Shown: positions 18,402 through 27,236 of the stretch, one piece after another
Layout: the number at the start of each line of letters is the position of its first letter
Numbering within the stretch: position 1 is the stretch's first letter
NCBI RefSeq assembly: GCF_029051645.1
Contig: NZ_JAACFS010000004.1
Location: 186,001 to 250,000, forward strand
Source: Bradyrhizobium sp. CSA112
GTDB taxonomy: Bacteria > Pseudomonadota > Alphaproteobacteria > Rhizobiales > Xanthobacteraceae
Direction of reading: 5' to 3'
Length of the DNA stretch: 64,000 nucleotides
Position numbers and translations under genes: made by a program
Notes under the pieces: generated by a model
Databases searched by the model: none
What the model was told of the DNA's origin: nothing
The model's input: the letters and a program-made list of their open reading frames with translations, nothing else

Positions 18402-19085
18402 TCACGACGCCTCATGCCGCCGCAACGCCTTGCGCACATACATGGCGCTGTCGGCCGCTTCCAGCGCACGGCCGGCTTCGGAGTGGGTGTCGAGAACGGC
18501 GACGCCGGCGGAGGCGCCCGCGGTAATGCTGCGGCCATCGAACATGAAGGTGAGGCGATCGATCGCTTCCTCCAGCGCGGCCGCCTTGGCCCGGGCGTCG
18601 GTCTCGCTGAGGTTCCATAACAGCAGCGCGAACTCGTCGCCGCCAAGCCGGCCGACCACGTCGGAAGATCGCACCTGCGCGAGGAGTGTCGCGACGATGG
18701 CCTTGAGCACCTGGTCGCCTGCGGCGTGCCCGAAGGCGTCGTTGATCGGCTTCAGACGATCGACGTCGAGCAAGACCAGGGCGCCGGAGGCGCGATAGCG
18801 TTTGATGTAGGCAATCGCACGGTTGAGCTCGCGCTCGAAGCCGCGCCGGTTCGGGATGCCCAGCAGGAAGTCGGTATCGGCGGACGCCTGAAGTTCCTCG
18901 ATCTGCGCCTGCGTCCTGGCCAGTTCCGCCTTCAGCCGGCGAATCGTCGCCTTGGTGCCGTTGGATGCCACGGACGGCCGGGATCCCGGTTCGGCCGACC
19001 GCCGAGGTGCGACCTTTCGCCCGGAAACCGCGCTTTTGGGGCGTTTTCCGGCCCTGGAGACGGTCGCGCTGGTTTTCTTCTTCAT
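18402..19085 (-). CDS. Diguanylate cyclase (GGDEF)
   Basis: A 227-residue soluble protein that should make c-di-GMP from two GTP. The N-terminal 45 residues are Lys/Arg/Ser-rich and probably disordered; a short coiled coil (TIRRLKAELARTQAQIEELQ) spans about 47-66, and the GGDEF domain fills the rest. The active-site motif RLGGDEFALLL is intact (GGDEF at 148-152), with the inhibitory RxxD site (RSSD, 139-142) at the canonical five-residue spacing. Metal-binding Asp residues are present in VLLDVDRLKPIND. There is no sensor domain, so control may come from the coiled coil or from expression. It is divergent from purE. Confidence 0.9.
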   Translation of the reverse strand: MKKKTSATVSRAGKRPKSAVSGRKVAPRRSAEPGSRPSVASNGTKATIRRLKAELARTQAQIEELQASADTDFLLGIPNRRGFERELNRAIAYIKRYRASGALVLLDVDRLKPINDAFGHAAGDQVLKAIVATLLAQVRSSDVVGRLGGDEFALLLWNLSETDARAKAAALEEAIDRLTFMFDGRSITAGASAGVAVLDTHSEAGRALEAADSAMYVRKALRRHEAS

Positions 19086-19237
19086 GGCCTTCCCTGTGCA
19101 GGTTCGCTTATGAAGGCTTGCCGGGATTCACCAAGACAGGATAGTCCATTCCTGATCCCTTGCCACGCCTTGGATGAGCCCCTGGCCGACCTTATAATCC
19201 GGCCTATGTTTCTGGATTCCCGAACAGAATTGACGAG

Positions 19238-19726
19238 ATGACCGCACCGATCGCCATCATTATGGGTAGCCAGTCCGACTGGGAGACCTTGCGCCACGCC
19301 GCCGAGACGCTGGCGGCACTCGGGATCGATTGCGAAAAGCGCATCATCTCGGCCCACCGGACCCCGGACCGGCTGTTTGCCTTCGCCAAGGGCGCCAAGG
19401 CCCACGGCTTCAAGGTCATCATCGCCGGCGCCGGCGGCGCCGCGCATCTGCCTGGGATGGCGGCTGCGTTGACGGAACTCCCGGTGTTCGGGGTTCCCGT
19501 CGAATCCAAGGCGCTATCGGGGATCGATTCGCTGTACTCGATCGTGCAGATGCCGGCCGGCGTTCCCGTCGGCACGCTGGCGATCGGAAAGGCCGGCGCC
19601 ATCAATGCGGCGCTGCTCGCGGCAAGCGTGCTCGCGCTGAATGACGCTCCGCTCGCTGCACGGCTCGCCGCCTGGCGCAAGCAGCAGACGGACGCGATCA
19701 AGGAGCGCCCGGAGGAATCGACGTGA
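19238..19726 (+). CDS. purE: N5-carboxyaminoimidazole ribonucleotide mutase
   Basis: A 162-residue class I PurE, which moves the carboxyl group of N5-CAIR to give CAIR in purine synthesis. The conserved active-site stretches IMGSQSDW (residues 8-15), SAHRTP (about 39-44) and the glycine-rich [12 protein letters not shown] are all present, and the length is normal. It is the first gene of purEK; the purK start overlaps its stop by four bases (GTGA). The start codon lies in a region free of other genes after the diguanylate cyclase, so the promoter should be between 19086 and 19237. Confidence 0.96.
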   Translation: MTAPIAIIMGSQSDWETLRHAAETLAALGIDCEKRIISAHRTPDRLFAFAKGAKAHGFKVIIAGAGGAAHLPGMAAALTELPVFGVPVESKALSGIDSLYSIVQMPAGVPVGTLAIGKAGAINAALLAASVLALNDAPLAARLAAWRKQQTDAIKERPEEST

Positions 19727-20826
19727 CAGCTTCAGGCACGGTGAAGCTGAAGCCGGGCGACACCATCGGAATTCTCGGCGGCGGACAATTGGGCCGGATG
19801 CTGGCCATGGCGGCAGCGCGCCTTGGCCTCAGATGCCAGGTGTTTTCGCCGGATCCGGACTCGCCCGCCTTTGACGTGGTGCTGAACGCGACCTGTGCCG
19901 AATATGCCGACGTCGAAGCGCTCGAGCTGTTCGCCAACGATGTCGACGTCATCACCTATGAATTCGAGAACGTGCCGGCCGCTACCGCGATGGTGCTGGC
20001 TGCGCGGCGCCCCGTATTGCCGGCGCAGAAGATTCTCGAAACCACGCAGGACCGGCTGATCGAAAAAAACTTCATCAAGCGGCTCGGCATCGACACCGCC
20101 GACTATGCCGACGTGTCGTCGGCGGAAACGCTGCAGAGCGCCATCGCGCGCATCGGCCTTCCCGCCGTGATCAAGACCCGCCGCTTCGGTTATGACGGCA
20201 AGGGCCAGGCGATCATTCGCGAGGGCGACGACCCCGCTCAAGTCTGGGAAGAGCTCGGCACCAAATCCGCGATCCTCGAAGCCTTCGTGCCATTCGAGCG
20301 CGAGATCTCCGTGATCGCCGCGCGATCGGCGGATGGCCATGTCGAATGCTACGACGTCACCGAAAACGAGCATCGCGATCACATCCTGAAATTCTCGCGC
20401 GTGCCGGCGGCGATATCGGATGAGCTGGCCACACAGGCGCGAGCCGTTGCCGAGAAGATCGCCCATGCGCTCGACTATGTCGGCGTGCTCGGGGTCGAGC
20501 TGTTCGTCGTTGCCGGAAACGGCGGACCGCACGTGTTGGTCAACGAGATCGCGCCGCGGGTGCATAATTCCGGGCACTGGACGCTGGACGGCGCCTCGAT
20601 CTCCCAGTTCGAGCAGCACATCCGCGCGATTGCCGGCTGGCCGCTCGGCAAGCCGGTTCGTCACGGCCAGGTCACCATGACCAACCTGATCGGCGACGAT
20701 ATTCTCGACTGTGAGCAATGGCTGACGGTTCCCGGCGCTACGGTTCATCTCTATGGCAAGGGCACACCGCGGCCGGGCCGCAAGATGGGCCATGTCACTG
20801 AGGTGGCTCCGGCAAGCCAGAAGTAG
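19723..20826 (+). CDS. purK: N5-carboxyaminoimidazole ribonucleotide synthase
   Basis: A 367-residue ATP-grasp enzyme that makes N5-CAIR from AIR, ATP and bicarbonate. The N-terminal [16 protein letters not shown] (residues 13-28), the ATP-grasp loop [12 protein letters not shown], and the metal-site segment [15 protein letters not shown] are textbook PurK. It starts with GTG at 19723 in a GTGA overlap with the purE stop, consistent with translational coupling. The C-terminus ends normally, and aqpZ reads towards it with only 25 bp between the two stops. Confidence 0.96.
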   Translation: MTASGTVKLKPGDTIGILGGGQLGRMLAMAAARLGLRCQVFSPDPDSPAFDVVLNATCAEYADVEALELFANDVDVITYEFENVPAATAMVLAARRPVLPAQKILETTQDRLIEKNFIKRLGIDTADYADVSSAETLQSAIARIGLPAVIKTRRFGYDGKGQAIIREGDDPAQVWEELGTKSAILEAFVPFEREISVIAARSADGHVECYDVTENEHRDHILKFSRVPAAISDELATQARAVAEKIAHALDYVGVLGVELFVVAGNGGPHVLVNEIAPRVHNSGHWTLDGASISQFEQHIRAIAGWPLGKPVRHGQVTMTNLIGDDILDCEQWLTVPGATVHLYGKGTPRPGRKMGHVTEVAPASQK

Positions 20827-20851
20827 CTCGCCCGCCAGGCACGTTTGCAGG

Positions 20852-21574
20852 TCAGGCTGTCTTCAGGCCTTCCACGATGCCGGCCGGCTCCTCGCTGAGC
20901 CAGCGGTAGACCGCGCCGCCGAGCGCACCGCCGATCAAGGGCGCAACCCAGAACAGCCAAAGCTGCACCAGCGCCCAGCCGCCGACGAACACCGCGGGCC
21001 CTGTGCTGCGCGCAGGATTCACCGACGTGTTGGTGACGGGAATGCTGACGAGATGGATCATCACCAGCGCCAATCCGATGGCGAGCGGCGCAAAGCCTGC
21101 AGGCGCCTTGCCGTGGGTAGCACCCATGATGATGAACAGGAACATCATGGTCATCACCACCTCGGTGATGAAGCAGGCCACCATGCCGTACTGGCCAGGC
21201 GAATGCGCGTCATAGCCGTTGGAGGCAAAGCCCTTGCCGAGATCGAAGCCGGGCGCGCCGCTTGCGATCACATAGAGCAGCGCCGCAGCAGCTACCGCGC
21301 CGATCACCTGCGCGATCACGTACGGCAAAATCTGCGTCGCCGGAAAACGCCCACCCACGGCGAGACCGACCGTGACCGCGGGATTGAGATGGCAGCCTGA
21401 GATGTGACCGATCGCATAGGCCATGGTCACGACGCTCAGGCCAAACGCCAAGGACACACCGACCAGGCCTATGCCGACTTGCGGAAAGCCGGCGGCGATG
21501 ACCGCGCTGCCGCATCCCGCAAATGTGAGCCAAAATGTACCGATCGCTTCAGCCGTATATTTTTTGGTATTCAT
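20852..21574 (-). CDS. aqpZ: Aquaporin Z
   Basis: A 240-residue six-helix water channel of the inner membrane. Both NPA boxes are intact ([12 protein letters not shown] at about residues 59-70 and [14 protein letters not shown] near 184-197). The selectivity filter pattern around [13 protein letters not shown] is that of AqpZ rather than the glycerol facilitator GlpF: the residue after the second NPA region is the conserved Arg, and the pore-lining residues fit a water channel. The ATG has GGGAG eight bases upstream. It is a single gene, convergent with purK, with a 254-bp region to rpsU on the other side. Confidence 0.92.
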   Translation of the reverse strand: MNTKKYTAEAIGTFWLTFAGCGSAVIAAGFPQVGIGLVGVSLAFGLSVVTMAYAIGHISGCHLNPAVTVGLAVGGRFPATQILPYVIAQVIGAVAAAALLYVIASGAPGFDLGKGFASNGYDAHSPGQYGMVACFITEVVMTMMFLFIIMGATHGKAPAGFAPLAIGLALVMIHLVSIPVTNTSVNPARSTGPAVFVGGWALVQLWLFWVAPLIGGALGGAVYRWLSEEPAGIVEGLKTA

Positions 21575-21828
21575 TGGGCGACTCCCGCATGTTTTGCGTT
21601 GCCGGATGCTAGGGAAGCGCCGTGAGGGGCTCGTTATTTTCGGAAATCGGGGTCATGCCGGCCGAATCTCGCCTATTTTCATGGTTTTCCGGGCCGAAAA
21701 CCGCCTTCTCAGGTGGACATGAGCGGTTTTGTCTGCTACATGCCCGCGCTCAGGGTTAAGGGCCAGGCCTTTCGTCGGCTCTTCACTTCACCAGAATTCC
21801 TATCCGATCAATTGAAAGAGGATGCCGC

Positions 21829-22131
21829 GTGCAGGTTCTCGTCCGCGATAACAACGTCGACCAAGCCCTCAAGGCGCTGAAGAAGAAGATGCAGCGCGAG
21901 GGTATCTTCCGCGAGATGAAGCTCCGCGGCCACTACGAAAAGCCGTCCGAGAAGAAGGCCCGTGAAAAGGCCGAAGCCGTGCGCCGCGCGCGCAAGCTGG
22001 CCCGCAAGAAGCTGCAGCGCGAAGGCCTGCTGCCGATGAAGCCGAAGCCGGTGTTCGGCGCCGGTCCTGGCGGCGACCGTGGTGGCGCTGGCGGCCGTGG
22101 CCCGGGCGCAGGTCCGCGCGGACCGCGCTGA
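21829..22131 (+). CDS. rpsU: 30S ribosomal protein S21
   Basis: A 100-residue S21, somewhat longer than the 71 of E. coli because of a basic Gly/Pro/Arg-rich tail ([20 protein letters not shown]) typical of rhizobial S21. The core ([20 protein letters not shown], then [19 protein letters not shown]) is well conserved. The start is GTG at 21829, preceded by GAAAGAGGA. A rho-independent terminator follows at 22157-22187. The protein helps initiation on the small subunit. Its DNA upstream (21575-21828) should hold the promoter. Confidence 0.95.
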   Translation: MQVLVRDNNVDQALKALKKKMQREGIFREMKLRGHYEKPSEKKAREKAEAVRRARKLARKKLQREGLLPMKPKPVFGAGPGGDRGGAGGRGPGAGPRGPR

Positions 22132-22156
22132 GCGCATTCTTAAGAGATTTGAATTG

Positions 22157-22187
22157 AAAACGCGGGCCTCGGGTCCGCGTTTTTTGT
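22157..22187 (+). terminator. Rho-independent terminator after rpsU
   Basis: A stem AACGCGGGCC / GGTCCGCGTT (one mismatch, loop TCG) is followed by a run of T on the plus strand. It begins about 27 bases after the rpsU stop, which fits the end of that transcript. Confidence 0.8.
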
Positions 22188-22356
22188 TTCTGCAGATCCG
22201 ATGGAATCTGATAATCGGCGCGGGTGCGCACGGCGTGCTCGATCACTTGCTCGATCACTTGCACCTCCTTCGCCGGCCTTGCGGCCATTTTGACCGATGC
22301 ATTTTACGGCCCGTCGCGCTACCTATGCCGCATTGAACGCGAGAGTATTCCGCTGC

Positions 22357-23001
22357 ATGGCCGTTACGGATTGCAATGCCCTCCCCCGCGCTTCGCGCTT
22401 CACGACCGTCTCCATCGCGGTGCTCGCGATTGTTCTCACCGTTCCTCTCGGCGGCTGTTCGTTCGACCTGGGGTCATGGGGATCGGACAAGGAAAAGCCA
22501 CAGGCCGTCGAGCAGAAGCCGACCGGCACGATCAGCGGACAAAGCGTCAACGACGCTCAGGGCAATGCTGCGCGCGGCCAGGCTCTCGCCAAATCCGGCA
22601 AGACCGAAGAAGCGCTCGCAGAATTCGAGCGCGCGCTCGCCCTCGATCCCTACAACGTGCCGGCCCTGTACGGCCGCGGGCTGATCTATCAAGCTGACAA
22701 GCAGCATGAGCAGGCGATCGCGGATTTCACGGCAGCCAACGGCCTGACGCCGCAACGGGTCGAGCCGCTGCTGGCCCGTGCAACCAGCTACCTCGCTATC
22801 GACAAGGCGAAGGAGGCCGCGTCTGATCTCGACGAAGCGGTGCAGGCCGACCCCAACAGCGCGCCGGCCTGGTCGGCTCGCGGCGTCACCTATGAGCGGC
22901 TCGGCGACAAGGCCAAGGCGTTCACGTCCTACGGCCGTGCGCTCGCGCTACGCCCCAAGGACGAAACCGCGCGAAGCGGCCTCGCGCGCACCGGCGGCTA
23001 G
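22357..23001 (+). CDS. TPR lipoprotein
   Basis: A 214-residue exported protein. The N-terminus is a lipoprotein signal peptide ending in the lipobox VPLGGC (Cys34), so it should be lipid-anchored in the envelope. After a low-complexity linker, three or four TPR units follow (RGQALAKSGKTEEALAEFER, then ALYGRGLIYQADKQHEQAIA, and RGVTYERLGDKAKAFTSYGR), giving a protein-protein interaction surface. The ATG at 22357 suits the signal peptide; an in-frame ATG at 22297 would add 20 residues. It resembles NlpI-like or other alphaproteobacterial TPR lipoproteins, but no specific partner can be named. Confidence 0.82.
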   Translation: MAVTDCNALPRASRFTTVSIAVLAIVLTVPLGGCSFDLGSWGSDKEKPQAVEQKPTGTISGQSVNDAQGNAARGQALAKSGKTEEALAEFERALALDPYNVPALYGRGLIYQADKQHEQAIADFTAANGLTPQRVEPLLARATSYLAIDKAKEAASDLDEAVQADPNSAPAWSARGVTYERLGDKAKAFTSYGRALALRPKDETARSGLARTGG

Positions 23002-23122
23002 GCCGCCCCGGTTTCGATTGAATTGGATCTGGCTTCAGCTCTGCGTGATGCGCCTTCTTCGCCTAGCGCGGAAGCCACCCCGGATCAATCCAAGGGCAGC
23101 CACGTCTCGAAGACGCCATCAA

Positions 23123-24229
23123 CTATTTCGGTATCACCGCGTGGAAGATCGACTTGGCGGTCGACAGCGCGTCCTCGGCAGCCGCCGTGGCGCGTTCGCG
23201 CACGGAAGGCTCCGCAACTTCGGCACGCAGATCGAGCGGGCGAGAGACCGGAATCTCGGCGGGCGGGGTTGGACGGTTCGGGTCGACGGCCTCGGCATAA
23301 GGCGGCCGCGCCCGCGACGAAGCCTGACCAAAGGGCTCGCCGGCCGGCGAGCCCGAGACCATGATCGGCGGCGGCAGCGGACGAAGCGCAGGCGCATTCA
23401 CGGCGGCAGGCGCATTGGCAACCGCGGGTGCATTCGCTACCGCCGGTGCATTCGCTACCACGGGCGCACTCGCAACCGCGGGCGCACTCGCAACTCTGGG
23501 CGCCTCAGGAGTGCGGGCGGTCTCGGAGGCCCGCGGCGAGGTTTCGCGCAGGCGCTCGATCGCAGCGCGCGCCAGATCGTTGGCATCGCGGCGTTCATCC
23601 GGCGCAACCGCACTCTCGACCGGGGGGGCGGGTGCTGCCGCGGCAACCGGAGCCGTCGAGGACGATGCCACGGGCTGCACGGGCGACGGCAGTATGACCC
23701 TGATCTTTTCCTTTTCGCGCGGCGCTGCGGCATGGCGGCGCTGGTCGGCCGGATTGCCCGCGGCATCGGCCGGGCTTTCGGCCGATTTCACGTCGGACTT
23801 GGTATCGGCGGACTTGGTATCGGCGGACTTGGTATCAGCCTTCTCTCTCGAGTCAGCCTTCTTAGCGTCAGCCTTCGCTTCGGTTTTCGCGTCGGCTTTT
23901 TCCTGGGCCCTTTCAACCACCGCCGGCCGTTCGGCAGCGGTCTTGTCCATGATGGCCTTCTCGGAGATTCCCCTTGCCTTGACGCCGGCGGCCGGAAGAT
24001 TGCTGACACTGGCCGTGGCCTCGCCCGACTTGGTGTCCGGCGCCGCGTTGGCTTCGGATTTGGCTTCAGCCTTGCCTTCCCCCTTGGGGTTGGCTGCCGA
24101 CACCGCGGCGGCGGGTGCGTCCGTGCCGGGCTTGGTCACGATGTAGTGGTTGACGATGTACGCCCCGATGACCGTCGCGGCCACCGAAGGGAAGATGTCC
24201 ACCGCAAATTTCTTCAGGTAATTCAGCAT
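23123..24229 (-). CDS. Ala/Pro-rich single-pass membrane protein of unknown function
   Basis: A 368-residue protein with one N-terminal hydrophobic segment (about residues 13-32, FPSVAATVIGAYIVNHYIV) and a long, mostly disordered remainder rich in Ala, Pro, Lys and Asp. Two internal repeat blocks are visible: ADTKS in tandem (three units) and VANAPA-type units (about five). The far C-terminus, AAAEDALSTAKSIFHAVIPK, looks helical and may be the functional end. The ATG at 24229 has GGGGAG nine bases upstream. The layout suggests an inner-membrane anchor with a long periplasmic or cytoplasmic tether. I do not recognise a family, and the homology is hard to judge because of the low complexity. 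Confidence 0.62.
   Translation of the reverse strand: MLNYLKKFAVDIFPSVAATVIGAYIVNHYIVTKPGTDAPAAAVSAANPKGEGKAEAKSEANAAPDTKSGEATASVSNLPAAGVKARGISEKAIMDKTAAERPAVVERAQEKADAKTEAKADAKKADSREKADTKSADTKSADTKSDVKSAESPADAAGNPADQRRHAAAPREKEKIRVILPSPVQPVASSSTAPVAAAAPAPPVESAVAPDERRDANDLARAAIERLRETSPRASETARTPEAPRVASAPAVASAPVVANAPAVANAPAVANAPAAVNAPALRPLPPPIMVSGSPAGEPFGQASSRARPPYAEAVDPNRPTPPAEIPVSRPLDLRAEVAEPSVRERATAAAEDALSTAKSIFHAVIPK
23409..23499. repeat. Tandem 18-bp repeats coding VANAPA
   Basis: About five imperfect 18-bp units inside the Ala/Pro-rich gene, encoding VANAPA and close variants (VASAPA, VVANAP). The unit boundaries drift at the edges. Such blocks change length easily by slippage. Confidence 0.7.
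23795..23839. repeat. Tandem 15-bp repeat coding ADTKS
   Basis: Three 15-bp units, GGACTTGGTATCGGC twice exactly and once with a single change. They encode ADTKS three times in the disordered part of the same protein. Confidence 0.85.
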
Positions 24230-24412
24230 TCCGGCCACTCCCCGCGGCCCTTTAATTGCTGGAACTTTGAGGCACATTGAGGGATCAACTGCGACGGATC
24301 GGTGGCAATTCAGCAGTTCCCGTGCAGGTCGGACGATATGGGCTTGGGATCGGCTAAAATTGCCTGATCAGTCCCGGCCAGGGCGAGGCCGGAAACGGCC
24401 TGGAACCCGCGG

Positions 24413-24706
24413 CTAGGTGGTCACGGGCTTCAGTTCGACCTCCAGAAACACGATCTCGCTTGCCGTCTCGTTGAGCACGTCGTGCTGGACGCCGGCTTTC
24501 CGGAAATAGGATTTGCCGGCCCCGAGCTGCGCCTTGGTGCGTTCGCCGCTCGGCGCCACGATGGTCATCTCGCCCGAGGTCACCGGCACGATCACGTAAT
24601 CCATCTCGTGGGTGTGATGGCCGGTGGCGCTGCCCGGCGCCAGCCGCCATTCGGTGACGCGGACTTCTGATGTGTCGACCTGAACGTCGGATTTGGCGGC
24701 AAGCAT
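24413..24706 (-). CDS. Cupin-domain protein
   Basis: A 97-residue single-domain cupin, a small beta barrel. The two cupin motifs are visible: GSATGHHTHEMDYVIVPVTS (about residues 25-44, metal-type His-x-His and Glu/Asp) and the second with GVQHDVLNETASE. Metal binding is therefore plausible. It starts 15 bp after the chaA stop on the same strand, with GGAG before the ATG, so it is probably cotranscribed. Its catalytic or regulatory role cannot be told. Proteins of this size often act as small enzymes or ligand sensors. Confidence 0.78.
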   Translation of the reverse strand: MLAAKSDVQVDTSEVRVTEWRLAPGSATGHHTHEMDYVIVPVTSGEMTIVAPSGERTKAQLGAGKSYFRKAGVQHDVLNETASEIVFLEVELKPVTT

Positions 24707-24721
24707 TTCATTCGTCTCCGA

Positions 24722-25819
24722 TTACGGCACGAACACCATAAACACGAACACGGCAAACACCACCATGTGCACCAGCCCGAACAGGATGTTGGTACGGCCG
24801 GTGCCGAAGGTGAGCATGCTCAGGAAGAACGTGAGCAGTAGCAGTACCATGCCCTGACCGTTGAGGCCGAGCACGAGTTCCTTGTCGAGCACGGCGGTGG
24901 CCAGGCCGACCGCGGGAATAGTCAGCCCGATGGTCGCCAGCGACGATCCGAGCGCGAGATTGATGCTCTTCTGCAGATCGTTGTTGCGCGCGGCTGCAAT
25001 AGCGGTGACCCCCTCCGGAAGCAGGATGAGGACCGCGACCAGCACGCCCGCGAACGCCGGTGGGGCGCCGATCATCGCGGTTACGACATCGACCACGAGC
25101 GAAAATTTCTTCGCCAGAAGCACCACGGCAAGCAGGGAGATAAGCAGCAGCGCGACGCTGAGCGCCAGCATCCGGTTCGACAGGGATGAGGTTTCGGTAG
25201 CAGCATCGGCGCCTCCCTTGATGAAATAGTCGCTATGCCGGATCGTCTGGGTATATAGGAACACGCCGTAGAGCATGAGCGTGACCAGGTCTACAAAGCC
25301 AAGCTGCGCCGACGAATAGATCGGCCCGGGCGCCGTCAGCGTATAATTGGGCATGATCAGCGTAATGGTCGCCAGCACGAACAGCACGCTGAGATAAAGG
25401 TTGGCGCCGGAGACCTGGAAATCCTGCTCGCGGTAGCGCAAGCCCCCGATGAAGATACACAGGCCCACGAGGCCGTTGCACACGATCATCACCACCGCAA
25501 ACACCGTATCGCGCGCCAACGCGGGCTGCGGCTTTTCGCCGAGCATGATGGTGGCAATCAGCGCGACCTCGATGATGGTGACCGCAAGCGTCAGTACCAG
25601 CGTGCCGTAGGGTTCGCCGATCCGCTCGGCGATCACCTCAGCATGATGCACGGCTGCGAATACGGTGCCGAACAGGATCGCCAGCAGCACGGCCGCGAAC
25701 AACAGCCCGCCAACTGACGGCGTAAAGCTGAGCTCAAGGCCGGTGGCCGCGCCGAACAGCAGCATTGCCAGCGCCGGGAATATCCAGGCCGATTTCGGCA
25801 TCGGTCCGTGTGCGCTCAT
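24722..25819 (-). CDS. chaA: Ca2+/Na+:H+ antiporter, ChaA type
   Basis: A 365-residue inner-membrane protein of the Ca2+:cation antiporter superfamily with about eleven hydrophobic segments. The two acidic repeat motifs that form the ion path are clear: EPYGTLVLTLAVTIIEVALI near residue 70 and LPEGVTAIAAARNNDLQKS then NLALGSSLATIGLTIP near 270-300. The ATG at 25819 is chosen over an upstream ATG at 26041: the extra residues are unlike the family and overlap the hydrolase gene. Family role: extrusion of sodium, potassium or calcium in exchange for protons. It probably shares a transcript with the cupin gene that follows. Confidence 0.85.
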   Translation of the reverse strand: MSAHGPMPKSAWIFPALAMLLFGAATGLELSFTPSVGGLLFAAVLLAILFGTVFAAVHHAEVIAERIGEPYGTLVLTLAVTIIEVALIATIMLGEKPQPALARDTVFAVVMIVCNGLVGLCIFIGGLRYREQDFQVSGANLYLSVLFVLATITLIMPNYTLTAPGPIYSSAQLGFVDLVTLMLYGVFLYTQTIRHSDYFIKGGADAATETSSLSNRMLALSVALLLISLLAVVLLAKKFSLVVDVVTAMIGAPPAFAGVLVAVLILLPEGVTAIAAARNNDLQKSINLALGSSLATIGLTIPAVGLATAVLDKELVLGLNGQGMVLLLLTFFLSMLTFGTGRTNILFGLVHMVVFAVFVFMVFVP

Positions 25820-25874
25820 GCAGTCAACTCCCCAATGGGTCGTGGGACACAAGATGCGTCCACGAGGGCATCCA

Positions 25875-26681
25875 TCACCCCCTTGCAAGGTTGATGAAAT
25901 TTCGTGCGATTTCAATCGCGCCGAAATTGTCCAGATCGTTGTGACCGCCGCGGGCAAGGCGGACAAACCGTTTCGGCTCGTTCGCCAGCGCAAACAGCCG
26001 TTCACCGAACGTAACAGGTATCGTGAGATCGAGCGCGCCATGCATCACGAGCAGCGGGACCTTGACCCTCGCGATCTGCGCGTCGGAACGGAACTGATCC
26101 CGCATCAATAGACGCACCGGCGCGAACCAGTATGCCGACGCGGCGACGTCCACGATCGAGGTGTAGGCTGATTCCAGAATCAGCTTTCCGATCGGCTGTT
26201 CAGCCGCCAGCGAAACGGCAACGCCGGTACCGAGTGAGAATCCCCATGCGACGATTTTGTCCGCGCGGTATCGCGCGGCTGTGAAGGCATAGGCTGCCGC
26301 GGCGTCCTGCAGCAATCCTTCCTCGCTCGGCTGCCCGCTCGAGCCGGCATAGCCACGATAGGAAAGCGCGACGATGCCCATCCCGTCGGCGATCAGGTCG
26401 CGAAAGCGGCCGAAGAAGCCGGCGAGATAATCGCCGTTGCCGTGAAAATAGAGAATGACCGGACGGCCCGGCTTGGCCGGAACGTGCCAGACGATGACCT
26501 TCTCGCCGTCAGCCGTAGTCAGGGTGTGCTCTTCCGCTTCCGGAAAGCCGGCCGTTAGTGGCGTCGTGCGAGCGGTCGTCGGGGCAGGAAACAGCACTGC
26601 GCGTTGCGCGAAGAACAGCGCAAGCAGTCCGCAGACATAACCGGCTGAGACGATGATGAGCAGCCATTTCAAGGTGGTCAT
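25875..26681 (-). CDS. Alpha/beta hydrolase, BEM46/YfhR type
   Basis: A 268-residue protein with an N-terminal membrane anchor (about residues 5-24) and an alpha/beta hydrolase domain. The nucleophile elbow is GFSLG with Ser149; the oxyanion loop YFHGNGD at 78-84, the acid in HGALDLTIP and the His in GGHNDLDN complete a catalytic triad. This arrangement matches the BEM46/YfhR group, whose substrates are mostly undefined; small esters or lipids are likely. It lies 55 bp upstream of chaA on the same strand, so it may be the first gene of a hydrolase-chaA-cupin operon. Confidence 0.82.
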   Translation of the reverse strand: MTTLKWLLIIVSAGYVCGLLALFFAQRAVLFPAPTTARTTPLTAGFPEAEEHTLTTADGEKVIVWHVPAKPGRPVILYFHGNGDYLAGFFGRFRDLIADGMGIVALSYRGYAGSSGQPSEEGLLQDAAAAYAFTAARYRADKIVAWGFSLGTGVAVSLAAEQPIGKLILESAYTSIVDVAASAYWFAPVRLLMRDQFRSDAQIARVKVPLLVMHGALDLTIPVTFGERLFALANEPKRFVRLARGGHNDLDNFGAIEIARNFINLARG

Positions 26682-26738
26682 GACTCTGCGATGCTTACAG
26701 GCAACATTGCCTATCGGCCAGTGTGATCTCGCAGGTTA

Positions 26739-27222
26739 CTACAACACGCTCGCTAGCACGACTTCACGGATCACCCGGATCGGCGGCATCCACTGATTCC
26801 CGTCATTGTAGTTACCAGCCGTAATAGCTAGCGAAAGGTCGAGTTCAGGAAACACGAATAGTCTCTGCCGCCAGTGCTAGGCCGTAAAGCAGACGGAGAA
26901 CGCTCTTGGTGACGGAGCGCAGATCGTGCAGCGTATCCGGCCCGAACGTGACGCGGCCGATGGAGCGACCCCAGTTTTCGTCTTCGCCGTCGAAATAGCG
27001 CTCGAACACCAGCTTGCCGCGACGCGCGACAACAACACTGTGCAAACCCCAAATGCGCCGGTCGGCAATCAGTCCATCGAGGCGCGATTCGATATCGGGA
27101 GCAAAGCCTGTTTCAGTTGGCGGTGCCTTACGCCATTCGAATGCCACTGCCGAGAGCGGACAGATGACGGCACTGCCGACAGTCGCCGCGGCGCCGATGA
27201 TCATCTGACGACGCGCGAACAT
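26739..27222 (-). pseudogene. Serine hydrolase (beta-lactamase class C fold) with internal deletion
   Basis: Reading leftwards from the ATG at 27222, about 118 residues match the start of an exported serine hydrolase: a Tat-like leader (FARRQMIIGAAATVG), VVVARRGKLVFERYFDGED, and the catalytic LRSVTKSVLRLLYGLALA with the SxxK motif (SVTK). The frame then breaks and stops at 26845. In another frame, from about 26875 to the stop at 26739, the family C-terminus appears: QRLFVFPELDLSLAITAGNY, then NQWMPPIRVIREVV. The middle (about 240 residues in a normal protein of about 400) is missing. So the gene has an internal deletion at about 26870, and its product cannot be functional. It directly follows pntB. 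Confidence 0.8.
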
Positions 27223-27236
27223 GGTGCCCCGGTCCG

